Assembly (NCBI GenBank): GCA_025345505.1
Contig: JANVCC010000076.1
Location: 6,187,577 to 6,251,576 of the forward strand
Length of the DNA: 64,000 nt
Origin: Todiramphus chloris collaris
Taxonomy: Eukaryota; Chordata; Aves; Coraciiformes; Alcedinidae
Direction: 5' to 3'
Shown: in pieces, positions 1-11,080 of the stretch
Layout of the letters: the number at the start of each line of letters is the position of its first letter
How positions within the stretch are numbered: the first letter of the stretch is position 1
Made by a program: the position numbers and the translations under genes
Notes under the pieces: model-generated
Told to the model about the DNA's origin: nothing
The model's input: only the letters and a program-made list of their open reading frames with translations
Database searches by the model: none

Positions 1-768
1 GAAGAGATAGAAACTTCATCACGAAACTTTAAGTTAGAACAAACCAAGTATTACTTAAAAAAGAAAAACCAGCTTTATACTAACAAGATGTGAGCCAAGA
101 TTTTTTTTCTGCATCACTATTCTCAATTAAGATTTTTAGAAAATAATTGTTTGTCTCTAACAGTATGCATTTTCCTTCAGCACATATTCCACACTGGCTT
201 TATCATGCCACCTAAAGCAAAAGGTACAAGAAGTTAGATTCCAAATTGGCTTTGTGGCCTGAACTCAGCATTTCTTTGCAACTTTCCTAGCCAGAGAACA
301 AACCTTCTATGTACCACCAAGACTTCCTTTCTAATATCTTCCAGGAACCCATTTATTGCATCATTCATTGCTTATTTGCAGATCATTTCTCTCCAGTTTG
401 CTTTCTTAGATATACATTTTAAGGATGCACCAATGCACTGACAAGCTTGTTGTGCAATGAGCATTTCCAGCCATGGGCTTGAGTATTTTAGAACAGGGGG
501 TTTTATTATGTGTGCAAGTGTACCACATCACTGGCCCTGAAAATTAGGAGATAGAAGAACCAGGATGGGCAGTGGTTATGAGTTGAGGCTGTGGGGGCTG
601 TGGGGTAGCTGCAGTGATGGGTGAGCTCTGAGCCCATCAGCGGTAGCTTTGCTGGGGAGCAGAGGAGACCACCTGCTTCTACCATTGTGTGTTTTATATT
701 GCGTAAAGAGTGAAAAGCAGGAGAGATTAGACAGCAGACTCTGTCCAGAAGTAGATCTGTGTTGTGAT
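1..768. other. Unique non-coding sequence, no gene seen
   Basis: AT-rich single-copy-looking DNA with a GC-richer patch at about 560-680. The open frames across that patch (649-933 plus, 576-848 minus) carry no family motif, and the plus one runs into the CR1 that starts near 769. No promoter, splice-bounded exon or RNA gene can be supported. Confidence 0.6.
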
Positions 769-870
769 TTAGGGTTGTTCAGCCTGGAGAAGAGAAGGCT
801 CTGGGGAGACCTTGTTGCAGCCTTCCAGTATCTGAAAGGTGTCTGCAAGAAAGTTGTGGAAGGACTTTTT
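769..870 (+). mobile_element. CR1 LINE, plus strand, 5' piece of a split copy
   Basis: The plus strand encodes the conserved CR1 ORF2 C-terminal stretch reading LGLFSLEKRRLWGDLVAAFQ (about 769-828) and continues with YLKG. Recognition rests on this peptide, which is near-invariant in avian CR1 and also occurs in other copies of this window. The copy is 5'-truncated, as is usual for CR1. It breaks off at the run of five T at 866-870 and resumes near 1291-1301 after a minus-strand CR1, so the two plus pieces were once contiguous. Confidence 0.9.
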
Positions 871-1289
871 CACAGAATCACAGAATCACTTATGTTGGAA
901 AAGACCCTTGGGATCATCGTGTCCAACCGTTAGCCCTACTCTACAAGGTCACCCCTAGACCATATCCCCCAACACCACATCTAAGCGGTGCTTAAACACA
1001 TCCAGGGATGGTGACTCAACCACTTCCCTGGGCAGACTATTCCAATATTTCACTGCCCTTTCTGTGAAGAATTTTTTCCTAATGTCTAGTCTAAACCTAC
1101 CTTGTTTCAGCTTTGGTCTATTCCATCTGGTTCTGTCACTAATTACCTGAGAGAAGAGACCAGCACCAGCCTCTCTACAATGTCCTTTCAGGTAGTTGTA
1201 GAGAGTAGTAAAGTCTCCCTTCAGCCTCCTCTTCCTCAAACTAAACAGACCCAGCTCCTTCAAACGGTCCTCATACGATCTATTCTCCA
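871..1289 (-). mobile_element. CR1 LINE, minus strand, inserted inside another CR1
   Basis: The left edge carries the CR1 3'-terminal 8-base repeat in reverse complement (cacagaat, twice, from 871). It is followed by the conserved 3' untranslated region and then the ORF2 C-terminus. The copy is 5'-truncated at about 1289. A T run lies on each side (866-870 and 1291-1296), which may be a short target duplication. Its tail resembles that of the copy at 63585 (both have the 'aaacacatccagggatggtg' block), so the two probably belong to one subfamily. It is younger than the plus-strand CR1 that it splits. Confidence 0.93.
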
Positions 1290-1290
1290 T
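955..1290 (-). pseudogene. CR1 ORF2 C-terminal fragment (reverse-transcriptase tail)
   Basis: An open frame of 111 codons encodes the region after the reverse-transcriptase palm of CR1 ORF2. Visible blocks in order are [20 protein letters not shown] (residues about 5-24), LYNYLKG (about 30-36), the DRTR block (about 51-54), [13 protein letters not shown] (about 66-78) and [11 protein letters not shown] (about 82-92), ending at a TAG at 955-957. The endonuclease domain and the palm with its catalytic aspartates are absent because the insertion is 5'-truncated. The ATG at 1288-1290 lies at the truncation junction and is not a native start. The frame being open suggests a fairly young copy, but the fragment cannot be functional. 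Confidence 0.88.
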
Positions 1291-1587
1291 TTTTTTATTT
1301 TACAAGGGCTTGCAGTGATAGGATGAGGGGTAATGGCTTGAAACTGGAAGAGGGGAGATTTAGTTTAGAAATGAGGACGAAGTTCTTCACTGTGAGGGTG
1401 GGAGACACAGGAATAGGTTGCCCAGGGAAGCTGTGGATGCACCATCACTGGAAGTGCTCAGCGCCAGCTTGGATGGGGCCTTGTACAACCCAGTCTAGTG
1501 GGAGGTGTCCCTGCCCATGTCAGGCAGGTTGGAACTAGATGATCTTTAAGGTCCCTTCCAAGTGAAACCATTCTATGATACTATGAT
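1291..1587 (+). mobile_element. CR1 LINE, plus strand, 3' piece of the split copy
   Basis: The text resumes at the CR1 position where the 769-870 piece stopped ('acaagggc' block near 1303). It runs through the ORF2 C-terminus, which is frameshifted, and the 3' untranslated region to the terminal 8-base repeats (ttctatga, then a variant) at 1571-1587. The frame has multiple small indels, for example GNGLKLEEGRFSLEMRTKFF is readable and then lost. This degree of decay fits its being older than the inserted minus-strand CR1. Confidence 0.92.
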
Positions 1588-2755
1588 TTTTCCTTCTTCA
1601 TAACCATCCCCAGTTTACCAGTTTGAAGAAGTAGTTCCCAGTCTTGGTCTCAGGTCCAGCTCCCCTAAAAGGAATTTGATCTGAGCCAGCGACTCCTAAA
1701 CAGTGTTACAAAGCATATTCTTGCCCTACAGCCTGAAATCAGACTCCACTAGAGATCCATCCCTGGCTACTCCTATAACCTGTGCTACTGTGTGCTGCTG
1801 CTTTGAGAAGAAAAAAACCCCTTCTTGATAAATACTCAAACAAATGGGACACACCTGCTTTTTCCAAGCTCTCCACAATGCAGTGGTGAGTGCATTCTTG
1901 CTGCCCTTAGAAATTAGAATGGCAAAGTCTTGCTGCTACCTGTGCACTATGAAAAAAACCAATTTGCTTCATTTTCAGTGCACTTTGTCCAGCGGATGTT
2001 AAAGTCCTGAAAGAAGCATTATTGCTTTTTTATATGGAACTACTATATTTTCTATTTGTAATCCAACTTACTGAAAAAAAAAAAAAAGTTGAAATCACCA
2101 CTATCTATAATATAAAGAAAAGCTTTAAGCTTTGTGCCTTTTTATGGTTTGGATTTTTTTTTGATTGAGGTTTATTTCTGTAGAAAAAATAGAGCAATAA
2201 AAGAGCAAATGTGGATCCCATTTATTTAAAATATTCACTGTGACCTCTATAGGTCATGGAACCAGTTCAACAAAACAAATCAGTAATGGCTACTGTTGTC
2301 ATATGTCCATAGATTAGTGTATGTTATGAACCATAAAACAGGGCTTGCTCCTCTACCTCTTACAGAAGCCACATGCACAAAATCTGCAGAATGTGGTAAC
2401 AGCTTCAGTCAAACAGTGAATTGCAGCATGTGCCAGAGGATAAAGGCTGAGATTAGAGAGAGCAACAGGACTATACTTCATTTTGTTAGCTCAGCACAGA
2501 CATGACAAGACTAAGGACAGTTGCTCAATGAGTTCATTGATACTGGAACATATGGAAGACTCTGTCTGCTGCAATCTTATTATGTGCAAGGATTTTGCTG
2601 TCCTTTGGACAGCTTTGGGTGGACTTTAGAAAGCAAAGACAATACAGCTGTTAAGCCTCACCTTTCACCTTGGCTAGGGAAGTTTCTGAGGCAGCAGATG
2701 GTCCTGACTTTCAAATCATGAATCACTGTCACAAAGTCTGTGCTACAGAGGGCTG
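1588..2755. other. Unique non-coding sequence with a 14-A run
   Basis: AT-rich sequence. A run of 14 A lies at 2074-2087, and no adjoining sequence suggests a processed pseudogene. The open frames at 2296-2505 and 2521-2721 (66-69 codons) have no recognisable motif. Nothing else could be supported. Confidence 0.6.
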
Positions 2756-2990
2756 TGTGGTGGGTTGACCTTGGCTGGATGCCAGGCGCTCACCAAGCAG
2801 TTCCATCGCTCCCCTTCTCAGCAGCATGGGGGGGAAGAAAATAAGATGGAAAAATCCCTTGTGGGTCAAGGTAAAGACAGTTTAATAAACCAAAAGCAAA
2901 GGCTGCTCGCAGAAGCAAAGGAAAACAGAAGATTTATTCTCTACTTCCCACCAGCAGGCAACATCCATCCATTTCCTGGGAACCAAGATA
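2756..2990 (-). mobile_element. Endogenous retrovirus LTR fragment, minus strand
   Basis: The left edge at 2756 reads TGTGGTGGGTTGACC, which on the minus strand is an LTR end closing in ...CCACA. It is followed by blocks I recognise from interspersed neoavian LTRs: 'ttggctggatgccagg', 'gtgggtcaaggtaaagacag', 'tttaataaa' and 'cttcccaccagcaggcaaca'. The minus strand has an ATTAAA poly(A)-type signal at 2881-2886. The part that would carry U3 is missing or decayed beyond about 2990. No primer-binding site adjoins the 2756 edge, so this is a truncated solo LTR. Recognition is from memory and the family name is not assigned. Confidence 0.68.
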
Positions 2991-3075
2991 TAAAAAAGAT
3001 ATAAATATCTAGATATACAAAGACAAGCATATATAAAAAGATATAGATCTTTTTAAGATATAAAAGAGCCAAATT
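2985..3075. repeat. AT-rich GATATA-like low-complexity tract
   Basis: Irregular repeats of 'agatata' occur, for example at 2988-3070, directly after the LTR fragment. The period is not exact, so this is low-complexity sequence and not a clean microsatellite. Confidence 0.6.
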
Positions 3076-6000
3076 GGGATTTAATTTTACTAAGGAAATA
3101 TGATCTGCAAAAGTATTGAGAAAAGCTGACCTGTACGGAGTAAACCAAATCAGAAAACACGAAACTTCACGCTAATGAAAGTAAGATGGAGTTTCTGAAC
3201 AACTACGTGTCCAGTCAGGTTTGTTGATGTAGCACTATGGCAGCACGCTCCTATGGTAGGGGTGATGTTTGACACAGGGTGCAGCAGAAGAAAGTTGCAG
3301 CTTAATGCTGTGTGTAAGAACAGCCGGTGAAAAACAAATTCACTGTCACTACAGTTACTGCAGAACAAGCCGTGTGCCTGAAGTTGTGCCTGTTTAGGTG
3401 GAGAACATTAAGGAGCTACTGGAAAAATAGACTGTCTGGTATGATGGAAACCAAAATATTACATATGTGTGGTCCTTTGCCTTCATGGTAAGAGTGCATG
3501 TGTCAAGTTGCCCATCACATTGAAATAAATGTTCTTGATTCATGCAAATCCACCCAAAAGGACTAGGCACCAGAGAAGTGGTTTTACAACCAGGCTTTAA
3601 AAATAAAATGATAAAATAAATTTTCCGGTATTACATTACAGCAGTAAATGGCAAGTGTTTTTATCTTCCAATTTGCTGAAAAGATTAGTAAAACCAAACA
3701 TCTTTTCATGTCCAGATTTATTTATGAATCACTGTTGTTTGAAAGTAATAAGCAAGCTTTCATATTTAAAAAAACCCAAAAGCTGAGTTGCTGCTACAAT
3801 GTGTATTTCTTCTGAAAACTTTGTCGATATTAAATGTCTTTTCTTTCCAGCCTATCTATTTAATAATGGCAGTTTGTAAAATGTTTATACATGGCTATGT
3901 TCACACACACGCTTTCTCTTCCAACATTTTTCCCTGGCCTCACATCACATCTGAAACTGCATTACAAATGCATGAAACAAGGCAGAGGAAATCAAAGAGC
4001 TGGATTTTTCAAAGTCCGTTTTGATAATCTAAGTGGAAACTATTCACCTAATTAATTTTCTCCATGTTTTAAATTCTATTAATTGTTTTCTGCTGCATCT
4101 TTTCTCTAGTGTGACGTAGATTGCTCTTAATATGAAGCATCAGCTGAAGATGAAAGAAAAAAACCAACATACTATGATTTTTACAAATAACTACATTTGC
4201 AAGCAGAGACACAGTGTATGAAGTCACATGGCTAGAAGTTTTCTTCTGTTTTCAGTGATCTTAATAGTTCTTGCACAGTAAGAGAACTCCTTAATTTGGC
4301 ACGGGAGTTAATTTTTTACTTCTTTCACCATGTGAAAAATTGAGAGAAGTTCTTTTTTCAGGCAATGAACATTTAGTCCGAAGATTTTGGTATGGCTGTA
4401 AAATCATATCAATAAAGAACTGAAAATAAGATACGGACAGATGACTGCATGTAATGGTCCCTTTAAATAATCTTGACGTGTTTTCATACTTTTTTTTTTC
4501 CCTGGTGATAATTCAAGAGAGCTATCAGATAATTACTTAAATATATGAGATGTGCTAGCCATCCCAGGAAAAGGTTAGTACCATCGTAGGCAGTGTAAAT
4601 CTTCTTTCATGAAAAGGAACGCAAATGAAATGATCACCTAAGTCAAGGTTTTATAAAATATTGACTAGGATTATGTTTGCTTTGGGAGTAATTTTTTTTT
4701 AATCCCTCATTTGAGATTCTATTCCTATTTACATTAGATGATCAATCAAGAGATGTCATTGAAAGGCACATGGGAATAAGGTCAAAACTGCAATATGCTT
4801 ACCTTAAGGATTATTGAATATTTCTTTCATAGACTTGCAAATAATGGCACAGATCTTTATCTTCTGGTGGTATTCCTCATAGATCCAGCTGTGTGGTAAA
4901 GGGAGAATATGGTGCTCCCAGTGGATGCGAAGATTGATCCCAGACTGTTTGTTGCCAGTATCTAGTATCTTTGCTACTACTGAATTTCTTTCAAACTACA
5001 TCAGAATTTTAATTTTTAAAAGGGTAGTATTTGCATTTTTTTAAGGGGCCTCAGCGTATTGCCTTCACAGAAATTCCAGGCTTTTATTTTGATGTCATTT
5101 TCTAAGTGATGCTTCCTGAGAGACCTGACTCCTTCCAATTTAGGCCCCGAAGGAACCGTCTTTTATGGCTGCTGCATGCCTGCCACATAACGCAGTGCAG
5201 AATGTTTGATGACGACATTTTATTTGGCAATAAAATGTAAACCCCTCACTGCTCTGGAGCTGTGCAATTTAATAAGAAACGAAAGCAGTCATCTTTATCC
5301 TTTAGCTTCTCAGTCTGTTTTAGAAAGAAGAAAGGTTTCAAGAGAACACAAAGGAAAACATCAACCATTGCAGGCTAGCAAGAATAAAGTAAGGGGCAAA
5401 CAGATGTATTATTCAAACAGAACAAACTTCAACAGAAATTCTTGAGGTCTGAATTTAGAGTTGTAATTTTGGTGGTTTAGCAATTCCTGCGAAGGTCTGG
5501 TCCGTCTATCAGAGTATTGCAAACACGCAGCAGTTACATTTGTTGCCAGCCTGATTAATGTGTTTTGAGATCGGAGACACAGGATGTTGTACCTGTGTAG
5601 CACTAAATTTAGTACCATGATGTGGATTGAGAGGGTAATCTTTGCTTTCATTGGAGCTCAGTCTTCACCTTTAAGATACAAACTTGCATATCTCAGTTCA
5701 TGTATGCTAGGTTGGCATTTGGACGTAGAAGTTTTCAACCCTGAAATCATTTAAGCGTCAATAAAGCAAATTTCCAAGTGAAACTCCTAACAAAAAAGAA
5801 AGGTTTTTATAAGTTCAGGAAATCAGGTCTCATGGCCTAAACAAAACCCAACAGATAGCCAGCAACTAGAGAGTTTTAGTACTTAGTAGACAATAGAAGC
5901 ATATAATGCTTTGGATATGTAAGAATATATATTTAAGGTTATCTTTTGTTATTCTAAAAAAAAGTAGCTAATAATACTTAAAAGGCTGTCTTGAAAATTA

Positions 6001-8015
6001 ATTGAAGTATGTTTAGTAGCACTAAAAAACCTTAACGTCATTGCCAAGTGCTATTATTGTCTGCTGAACAATAGCATCAGTCAGAGATTGGACCAGTCCA
6101 GGACTAAAAATATCCAGGGATAAAGACTTCCAGAAGCTTCAAAAGAAGCAGCCACCAAAGCCTATGCTGAAAGGAGAGAGTGCTGGTGGCGTACCAGGAG
6201 AACTTACCGAAGAATCTGTACCTTTCCCAGTTAATGGCTTCACATAGGTTACTCATTAGGCTTTCCTTTGAACAAAACCAGAAGGTTGTTTGGTTTTTTT
6301 CCCAGAAAATTCCTTTAAAAAGATAAAGCTCATAGACAAAGTCACACAAAAGAGTTCTTCTTAAATATACCCACATTTTATTTTCACTTATAATCTTTTG
6401 GGGAATTTTCCTCACCATCCTGTATGACGTGGGTTTGTAATTATTGTCTGTCGTGTAGCAATTTGTACGTCAAGTTCTCCTGTGCTAAAAACCACTGGAT
6501 ATAACTTTTAATGATTGACCTAAATTTGCCAGAGCTGTGTAGATGCATTATAATCAATAAAGTCTGAAATAATATGACAATGTATTTTATTTTACTGTAA
6601 TGACAATGAGGAGGCAAAATAGTATTTGTTAATAGTGAGGAGCTTAGAGAAATAGTGCTATTAATTATGCCATGCAAAAAACACTTCACAGAGATGTCAG
6701 ATAAATCCTGAAAGGTGTGACTGTGTCACATTTTTCAGGAAGTTAATAACTGAAATACCCATATTGCTTTCTTTTCTGAAATTAGCCAGATTTCTGCTGT
6801 CTTGATCTCCTTTATGCCGTATTCTGACACAGACAAAGTAATTTTCTTCCCCTTTATCTGATTGAAATTTGAATTACATCTCACAAGTGCAACAGATAAA
6901 ACTTTTATCCTTGCATACCTACATTTGAAAAAGAGCTAAGGAGACATTTTGCATGATCTGGGCTAGACCCTTGATTAGGGATGGACTGCATACAGAGGTG
7001 GCTGTGTTAGTGCACTGAGAGCACGTGCAAAGACACGTACGTACATGGTATCAGTTTGCTAATTATATGTCTTGGACTTTTGCCTGCCATACTGTAATGA
7101 CTAAATGACTGTAATACTAAATGACCTTCTCTAGGGACGTTACACTTTTCGCATAACTTTTTACTGTGCTCATGTTTTCAGGTGACAGTGTATAAGGGCA
7201 CTATTTCAGGAGAAAAACAGATTTGAACTCACATTGTTAGAGGTCCTTTTCCGCACACAAACACTTTTTGTATCAATGATGACAAATTCTGGAATACCAC
7301 GGAAGTATTGTTATCTGTGGAAAGCAACAACCGTGTTTTGCAAGGCTAAAAGAATCATCAGTGGTATGTCTATTCAACCCTTCTGAGAAATTCCATTTTT
7401 CTCACCACAAATAAATTATGAGAGCTCTACCATACTTTGACAGTGATTTTGCATTGTTCAGTGCTATTGAGCAATAATTCACAATAGGCATTCCTAATAC
7501 AGGGGAAATTCTGAACCATTAATTATGACATGATTTATAGACAATTTTGAATAGTGAAAAAGAAAGATATGCCCTTTTTATTGGGCATATAAAAAAATGG
7601 TCAAACTCTTTGAAAAATCGTTCTCATACCTCCTGAACATCCTTGAAAGCTCCTTCTGCCTCCTTCCTTGAAAGCACTCCCAAACCGTCATTCAAAACTT
7701 CCAAACTAGTTTAAGGTTTAATCCCATGCACTACATGTTGAAATAATTTCACTGTGTCTAAGTTGAATGAAATGGAATCTAAAAGAACTTGCTACATATT
7801 ACTATATAGATACATGTAGGGAAAACCCTTTCCTGGTTGTGTTTTTAATATTCTTGCCCTTCCTTCAGTGGTAATCCAGCAGTGTTTGTAGACTGAGTAC
7901 CAGTTAGCAAGGAGGATTACCTAGCAGTTGAATAGAGAGATAGCATTTTCCCAGTATTTGCAGTATTAGTCATAAAGGTTTCCTCCAGAACTGTTGTGTA
8001 AATCTCAATGTTGGG
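3076..8015. other. About 5 kb of unique AT-rich sequence, no gene seen
   Basis: I read both strands for CR1 blocks, LTR blocks and exon-like frames and found none. The longest open frame is 104 codons (6104-6418, minus). It is rich in W, F, L and K as expected of random AT-rich DNA and has no domain motif. No CpG clustering is present. A short imperfect direct repeat (taatgactaaatgactg type) lies near 7095-7124. Confidence 0.6.
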
Positions 8016-8114
8016 AAAAAAAAATAGGGAAAAAAAAAAAATAGGAAAAAAAAAAAAAAAACAACCTAGGAAGAAGGAAGGAAGGAAGGAAGGAAGGAAG
8101 GAAGGAAGGAAAAA
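8016..8114. repeat. A-rich tract followed by a (GGAA)n microsatellite
   Basis: From 8016 to about 8061 there are three A runs separated by 'atagg' punctuation. From about 8075 to 8111 there is a near-perfect GGAA/AAGG tetranucleotide array of roughly nine units. Together they give an uninterrupted purine strand apart from a short 'acaaccta' spacer near 8061-8068. Confidence 0.93.
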
Positions 8115-9457
8115 CCTAGAAAAAGATTTGGTTTTATTGAAGTGAAACTATTTTCATGACATGTTCTCCTGGCATGCACAGATAAATTCATAGTAATGGC
8201 TTTGTTGCTCTGATATGGTCTCCCTTCAGGTTTTGATTTGGAGCAACAGTCTTAGATGAATTTCAAGCACCGAGTCAAATTCTGTGCTCTCTACTCAGTT
8301 CTTTCTGAGACCTTACTTGAAAATATCCTACTAAATAAAAAGTGTCTGAATGTTTATGCTAAGGCACTTAGGAAAAAAACCCCAACTTGCTACAGATGTA
8401 AAGTTAGCATTTCACATTGGAGTCCTTTTCTGAATGCTTTGGTTCCCAAGTGCATGCCATTCTCCTTAGCTTAAATCCTTGTTTTGCAGGAAGTTTTAGG
8501 ATCCCTGTGGACAGTTTGGCTCAGTGGGTCTGCACTGCCAGCTGTTATTTGAGGGCCATGCTGACCCAGCTATGTTAGGTCTGCAGTGATTAACTGAAGA
8601 TGCTGGAGATACAGAGCTGAGGGTGGGAGAGAAGAAGTGGCATGTGCTTAAAGCACATTAGGATCAAGGTATCTGTATACATGGCTGAAGACACCTCTGG
8701 ATCACCAAGAGGAATCATGACATGGTGAGCAATTAAAGCGGAGAGTAAGGAGCTTAGCAGATGATGAAAAAATTTCTTTCACTTCCTGGTGTAGAAGCCA
8801 TTGGGGAAATCCCTATTCCAAGGGCACTTTTTAAATGGAAATAACAGCATGGTCTTGACAGAGATGGAGGTCTCGGAGGAGGAAGTTACAGAGCGACTCA
8901 GCAACTAGGGTGGCAGAATATTCATTTGAGATACCTGAAGTACTGAAAATGTGAAGTAGGAGAGTTGATGAAAAGGAATTAAGCCTTAAAATGGTGACTG
9001 TGCTTGAAATGGGGAAGTCATTTCTTGCTTCCTCCAATTGAAACAGGACCTAGGGAAAATCCTGCAAATTATGCCTTGGTAAATTGTAATTTTGCTCAGG
9101 GGAAGGCCCTGAAAAGCCTTATTAAAGAGTAAGGTACGTAAGTGTAACCTGATATAGTCATGCCAACCCAGATCCTCTAAGGAAAAGGGTCTCATTTATT
9201 ATGCAGAGTTGTTTGAAACAGTTAACAAAGTCAATAGATAAAGGTGAATATAATAGTTCACTGGGGTGCTGACGAATATAAATTCAGAAGGTGACAAAAA
9301 ATATCCACAGGAACAATTATGGTAACAACCCACCACAATGACATGAAAAATAACATGGAACTTCCTACAATGTCCAAGAGCTTCCTGATTGTAGTTTTCT
9401 TTGCCTGTTGCCATCGGCATGCAAGCACAGACCGGCGAGTGTATGAGAGGCAGCAGT
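8115..9457. other. Unique non-coding sequence
   Basis: No repeat family was recognised. Open frames of 68-72 codons (8256-8474 plus, 8831-9037 minus, 8986-9195 minus) and one of 103 codons (9199-9510 minus, which runs into the CR1 tail) lack motifs and have no convincing splice context. Confidence 0.55.
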
Positions 9458-9516
9458 AGAATCCCAGAATCCCAGAATGACAGGGACTGGAAGGGAGCTC
9501 TAGAGATCATCTAGTC
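9458..9516 (-). mobile_element. CR1 3'-terminal fragment, about 59 bp, minus strand
   Basis: Three variant copies of the CR1 terminal repeat (agaatccc, agaatccc, agaatgac) are followed by the conserved block 'ctggaagggagctctagaga' and 'tcatctagtc'. Similarity stops at 9516. Only the extreme 3' end of the element is present, consistent with very early arrest of reverse transcription or a later deletion. Confidence 0.85.
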
Positions 9517-9625
9517 GGTGTATGTGTTATATGGCACGTACATATATGGCTTATATACAACATAAGCATGACATACACAAATATGGCATACATACAGTGT
9601 ATACGCATGTTGTATATATGGCAGG
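9517..9625. repeat. AT-rich array with recurring TATGGC
   Basis: The hexamer TATGGC recurs four times amid 'catacata' and 'tatatac' runs. The units are unequal in length, so this is a degenerate low-complexity array and not an exact tandem repeat. Confidence 0.7.
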
Positions 9626-10849
9626 GTGAAAGTGAAGGTGCACTGGGAAGGCATTAGAAATTCCCAAATGCTACAAGGAACTGTTTTGGGGTACAAGGTT
9701 GCAGGACAGACATTATATCAGTGGACCACCCATACATATTGTAGTGTTGATGTGAAAGAGGAAGCTGAAATCATCCTGTAGAGCTTCTGCTTTGGATGTG
9801 GATGACTGCTCAAGACTGATTTCACAGAGCTTAGTAAATGTAGCCAGAAAATCTGCACCTCCCAGTGAGAAAAGAAACTCTGAAAAGTTCTGAATGACTG
9901 TGTGCTTGAATCAATATTTCTGACATTCCTTTTCACAAAACTGACTGTACAACTTTTCATATTTACTAAGATATTTTATGAACAGCCAAAGATTCGAAAC
10001 AGATAAAGGAATTCACTGTCTCTTCACTGTGAGTAATCAGATACTCAATCCTTGGCATGTGTTCTTGTTCCTTAAAACCACTACATACTCTTAGGTGGCT
10101 TAAACCAGAAGCCTCTCTTTACATTAACATATCCTTCTAGGCCAAGTAAGAATTATTTTTATGCCAATCATGAATTCAGTTATTGAGTTTATGATTGGCA
10201 GAAGTTGAGGTGGACTACTCTATTTTCTGGTCTGTGTACTAAAATACCATGGAATTAGTTTGCCCTCAGTCCTCACCATTTCTTTGTAATACCAAACAGG
10301 TCAGGACAAGGTTTTTCTCTGAGAGAAACATAGGGAGCTTTTATGGAGCTCATAAACCTCACTCAGTGCCTGCTCTGAATGACCGAGCCTGTGTATAGCA
10401 AGGTCCTTGGCTTTGGCCAGCTTTTTCCAACAGTAATGAGGTGTTGGGTGCAGCAAGCCAGATGGGCATAACCTTGAAGGATCTCAGCAGCAGAGGACTG
10501 GTAGGAGGTTCACAGGGATAAAAGCAAGGAAGTGAAATAATGGAGATAGGCATCCATCTGCTGTTCCCCATGTATTGCTTCATGTCTCCCATTTTTTTTT
10601 CTTGCCTGTCACAAGGAAGAGGCTGTCTTGTGAAAAGAGAAATCTACTGCCAAATACAGGGACAGTGTTACAGTGAGGATGAAGAATAGCTAATGGTAAA
10701 CTGGGAGATGAAAAAAAAAAAAGAAGAAAGAACTGTAAGGCCTTGAGAAGTGCAGTAATGCAGAGGTGACAAATGTAATAGTACAAAAGTAAAAGATCAA
10801 GCACTGAGGAGGAAGGGAATTTCTGTAATCAGCTGGGAGCTGATCAGCC
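9626..10849. other. Unique non-coding sequence with a perfect inverted repeat
   Basis: No repeat family or exon was recognised. It contains the inverted repeat at 10162-10200 (listed separately) and an A-rich purine tract near 10709-10731. Open frames of 74-80 codons on the minus strand show no motif. Confidence 0.55.
10162..10200. repeat. Perfect 10-bp inverted repeat with 19-nt spacer
   Basis: TGCCAATCAT at 10162-10171 is exactly reverse-complementary to ATGATTGGCA at 10191-10200. A transcript from either strand could fold into a 10-bp stem. The arms contain CCAAT/ATTGG, so two oppositely oriented CCAAT-box-like motifs lie within 39 bp. Function is unknown. Confidence 0.85.
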
Positions 10850-11080
10850 AGACGTGACAGAGTGCAAGAAAGATGTGCGTGTACGAATCAATCACAGAAT
10901 GACTCTGAGCAACCAGCATGATGTGCCTGTAGGAGAAGATTCATTCTGTACTTGGGGAGTATCAGAAAGGATGTGCCTGGCACAGAACTGTGTACTGTGT
11001 ATTTTGTACAAGACTCTGGTAAGGCCTCATGTATATAATTCTGGCTGCCTTTTTTCAGGAAAAGGGAGGGAGGAAGAAGT
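10850..11080 (+). mobile_element. Old, degraded CR1/L3-like LINE fragment, plus strand
   Basis: The plus-strand frame contains YKTLVRPHVYNSGCLF at about 11009-11056. This matches the conserved LINE motif after the reverse-transcriptase palm, (Y)[15 protein letters not shown], with an apparent deletion after RPH. Upstream, the weaker stretch through 'TWGVSERMC' lies where CR1 has its thumb-region helices. The sequence is much more decayed than the other copies here and no 3' terminal repeat is visible. It could instead belong to a related CR1-clade family. Boundaries are approximate. Confidence 0.55.

Noticed and set aside
2074..2087. A-run as the tail of a processed pseudogene
   Set aside because: No coding-like or SINE-like body lies upstream and no flanking direct repeat is visible. 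The same holds for the T runs at 41847 and 59452.
6104..6418. 104-codon minus-strand open frame
   Set aside because: Aromatic- and lysine-rich composition typical of AT-rich non-coding DNA; no motif or splice context.
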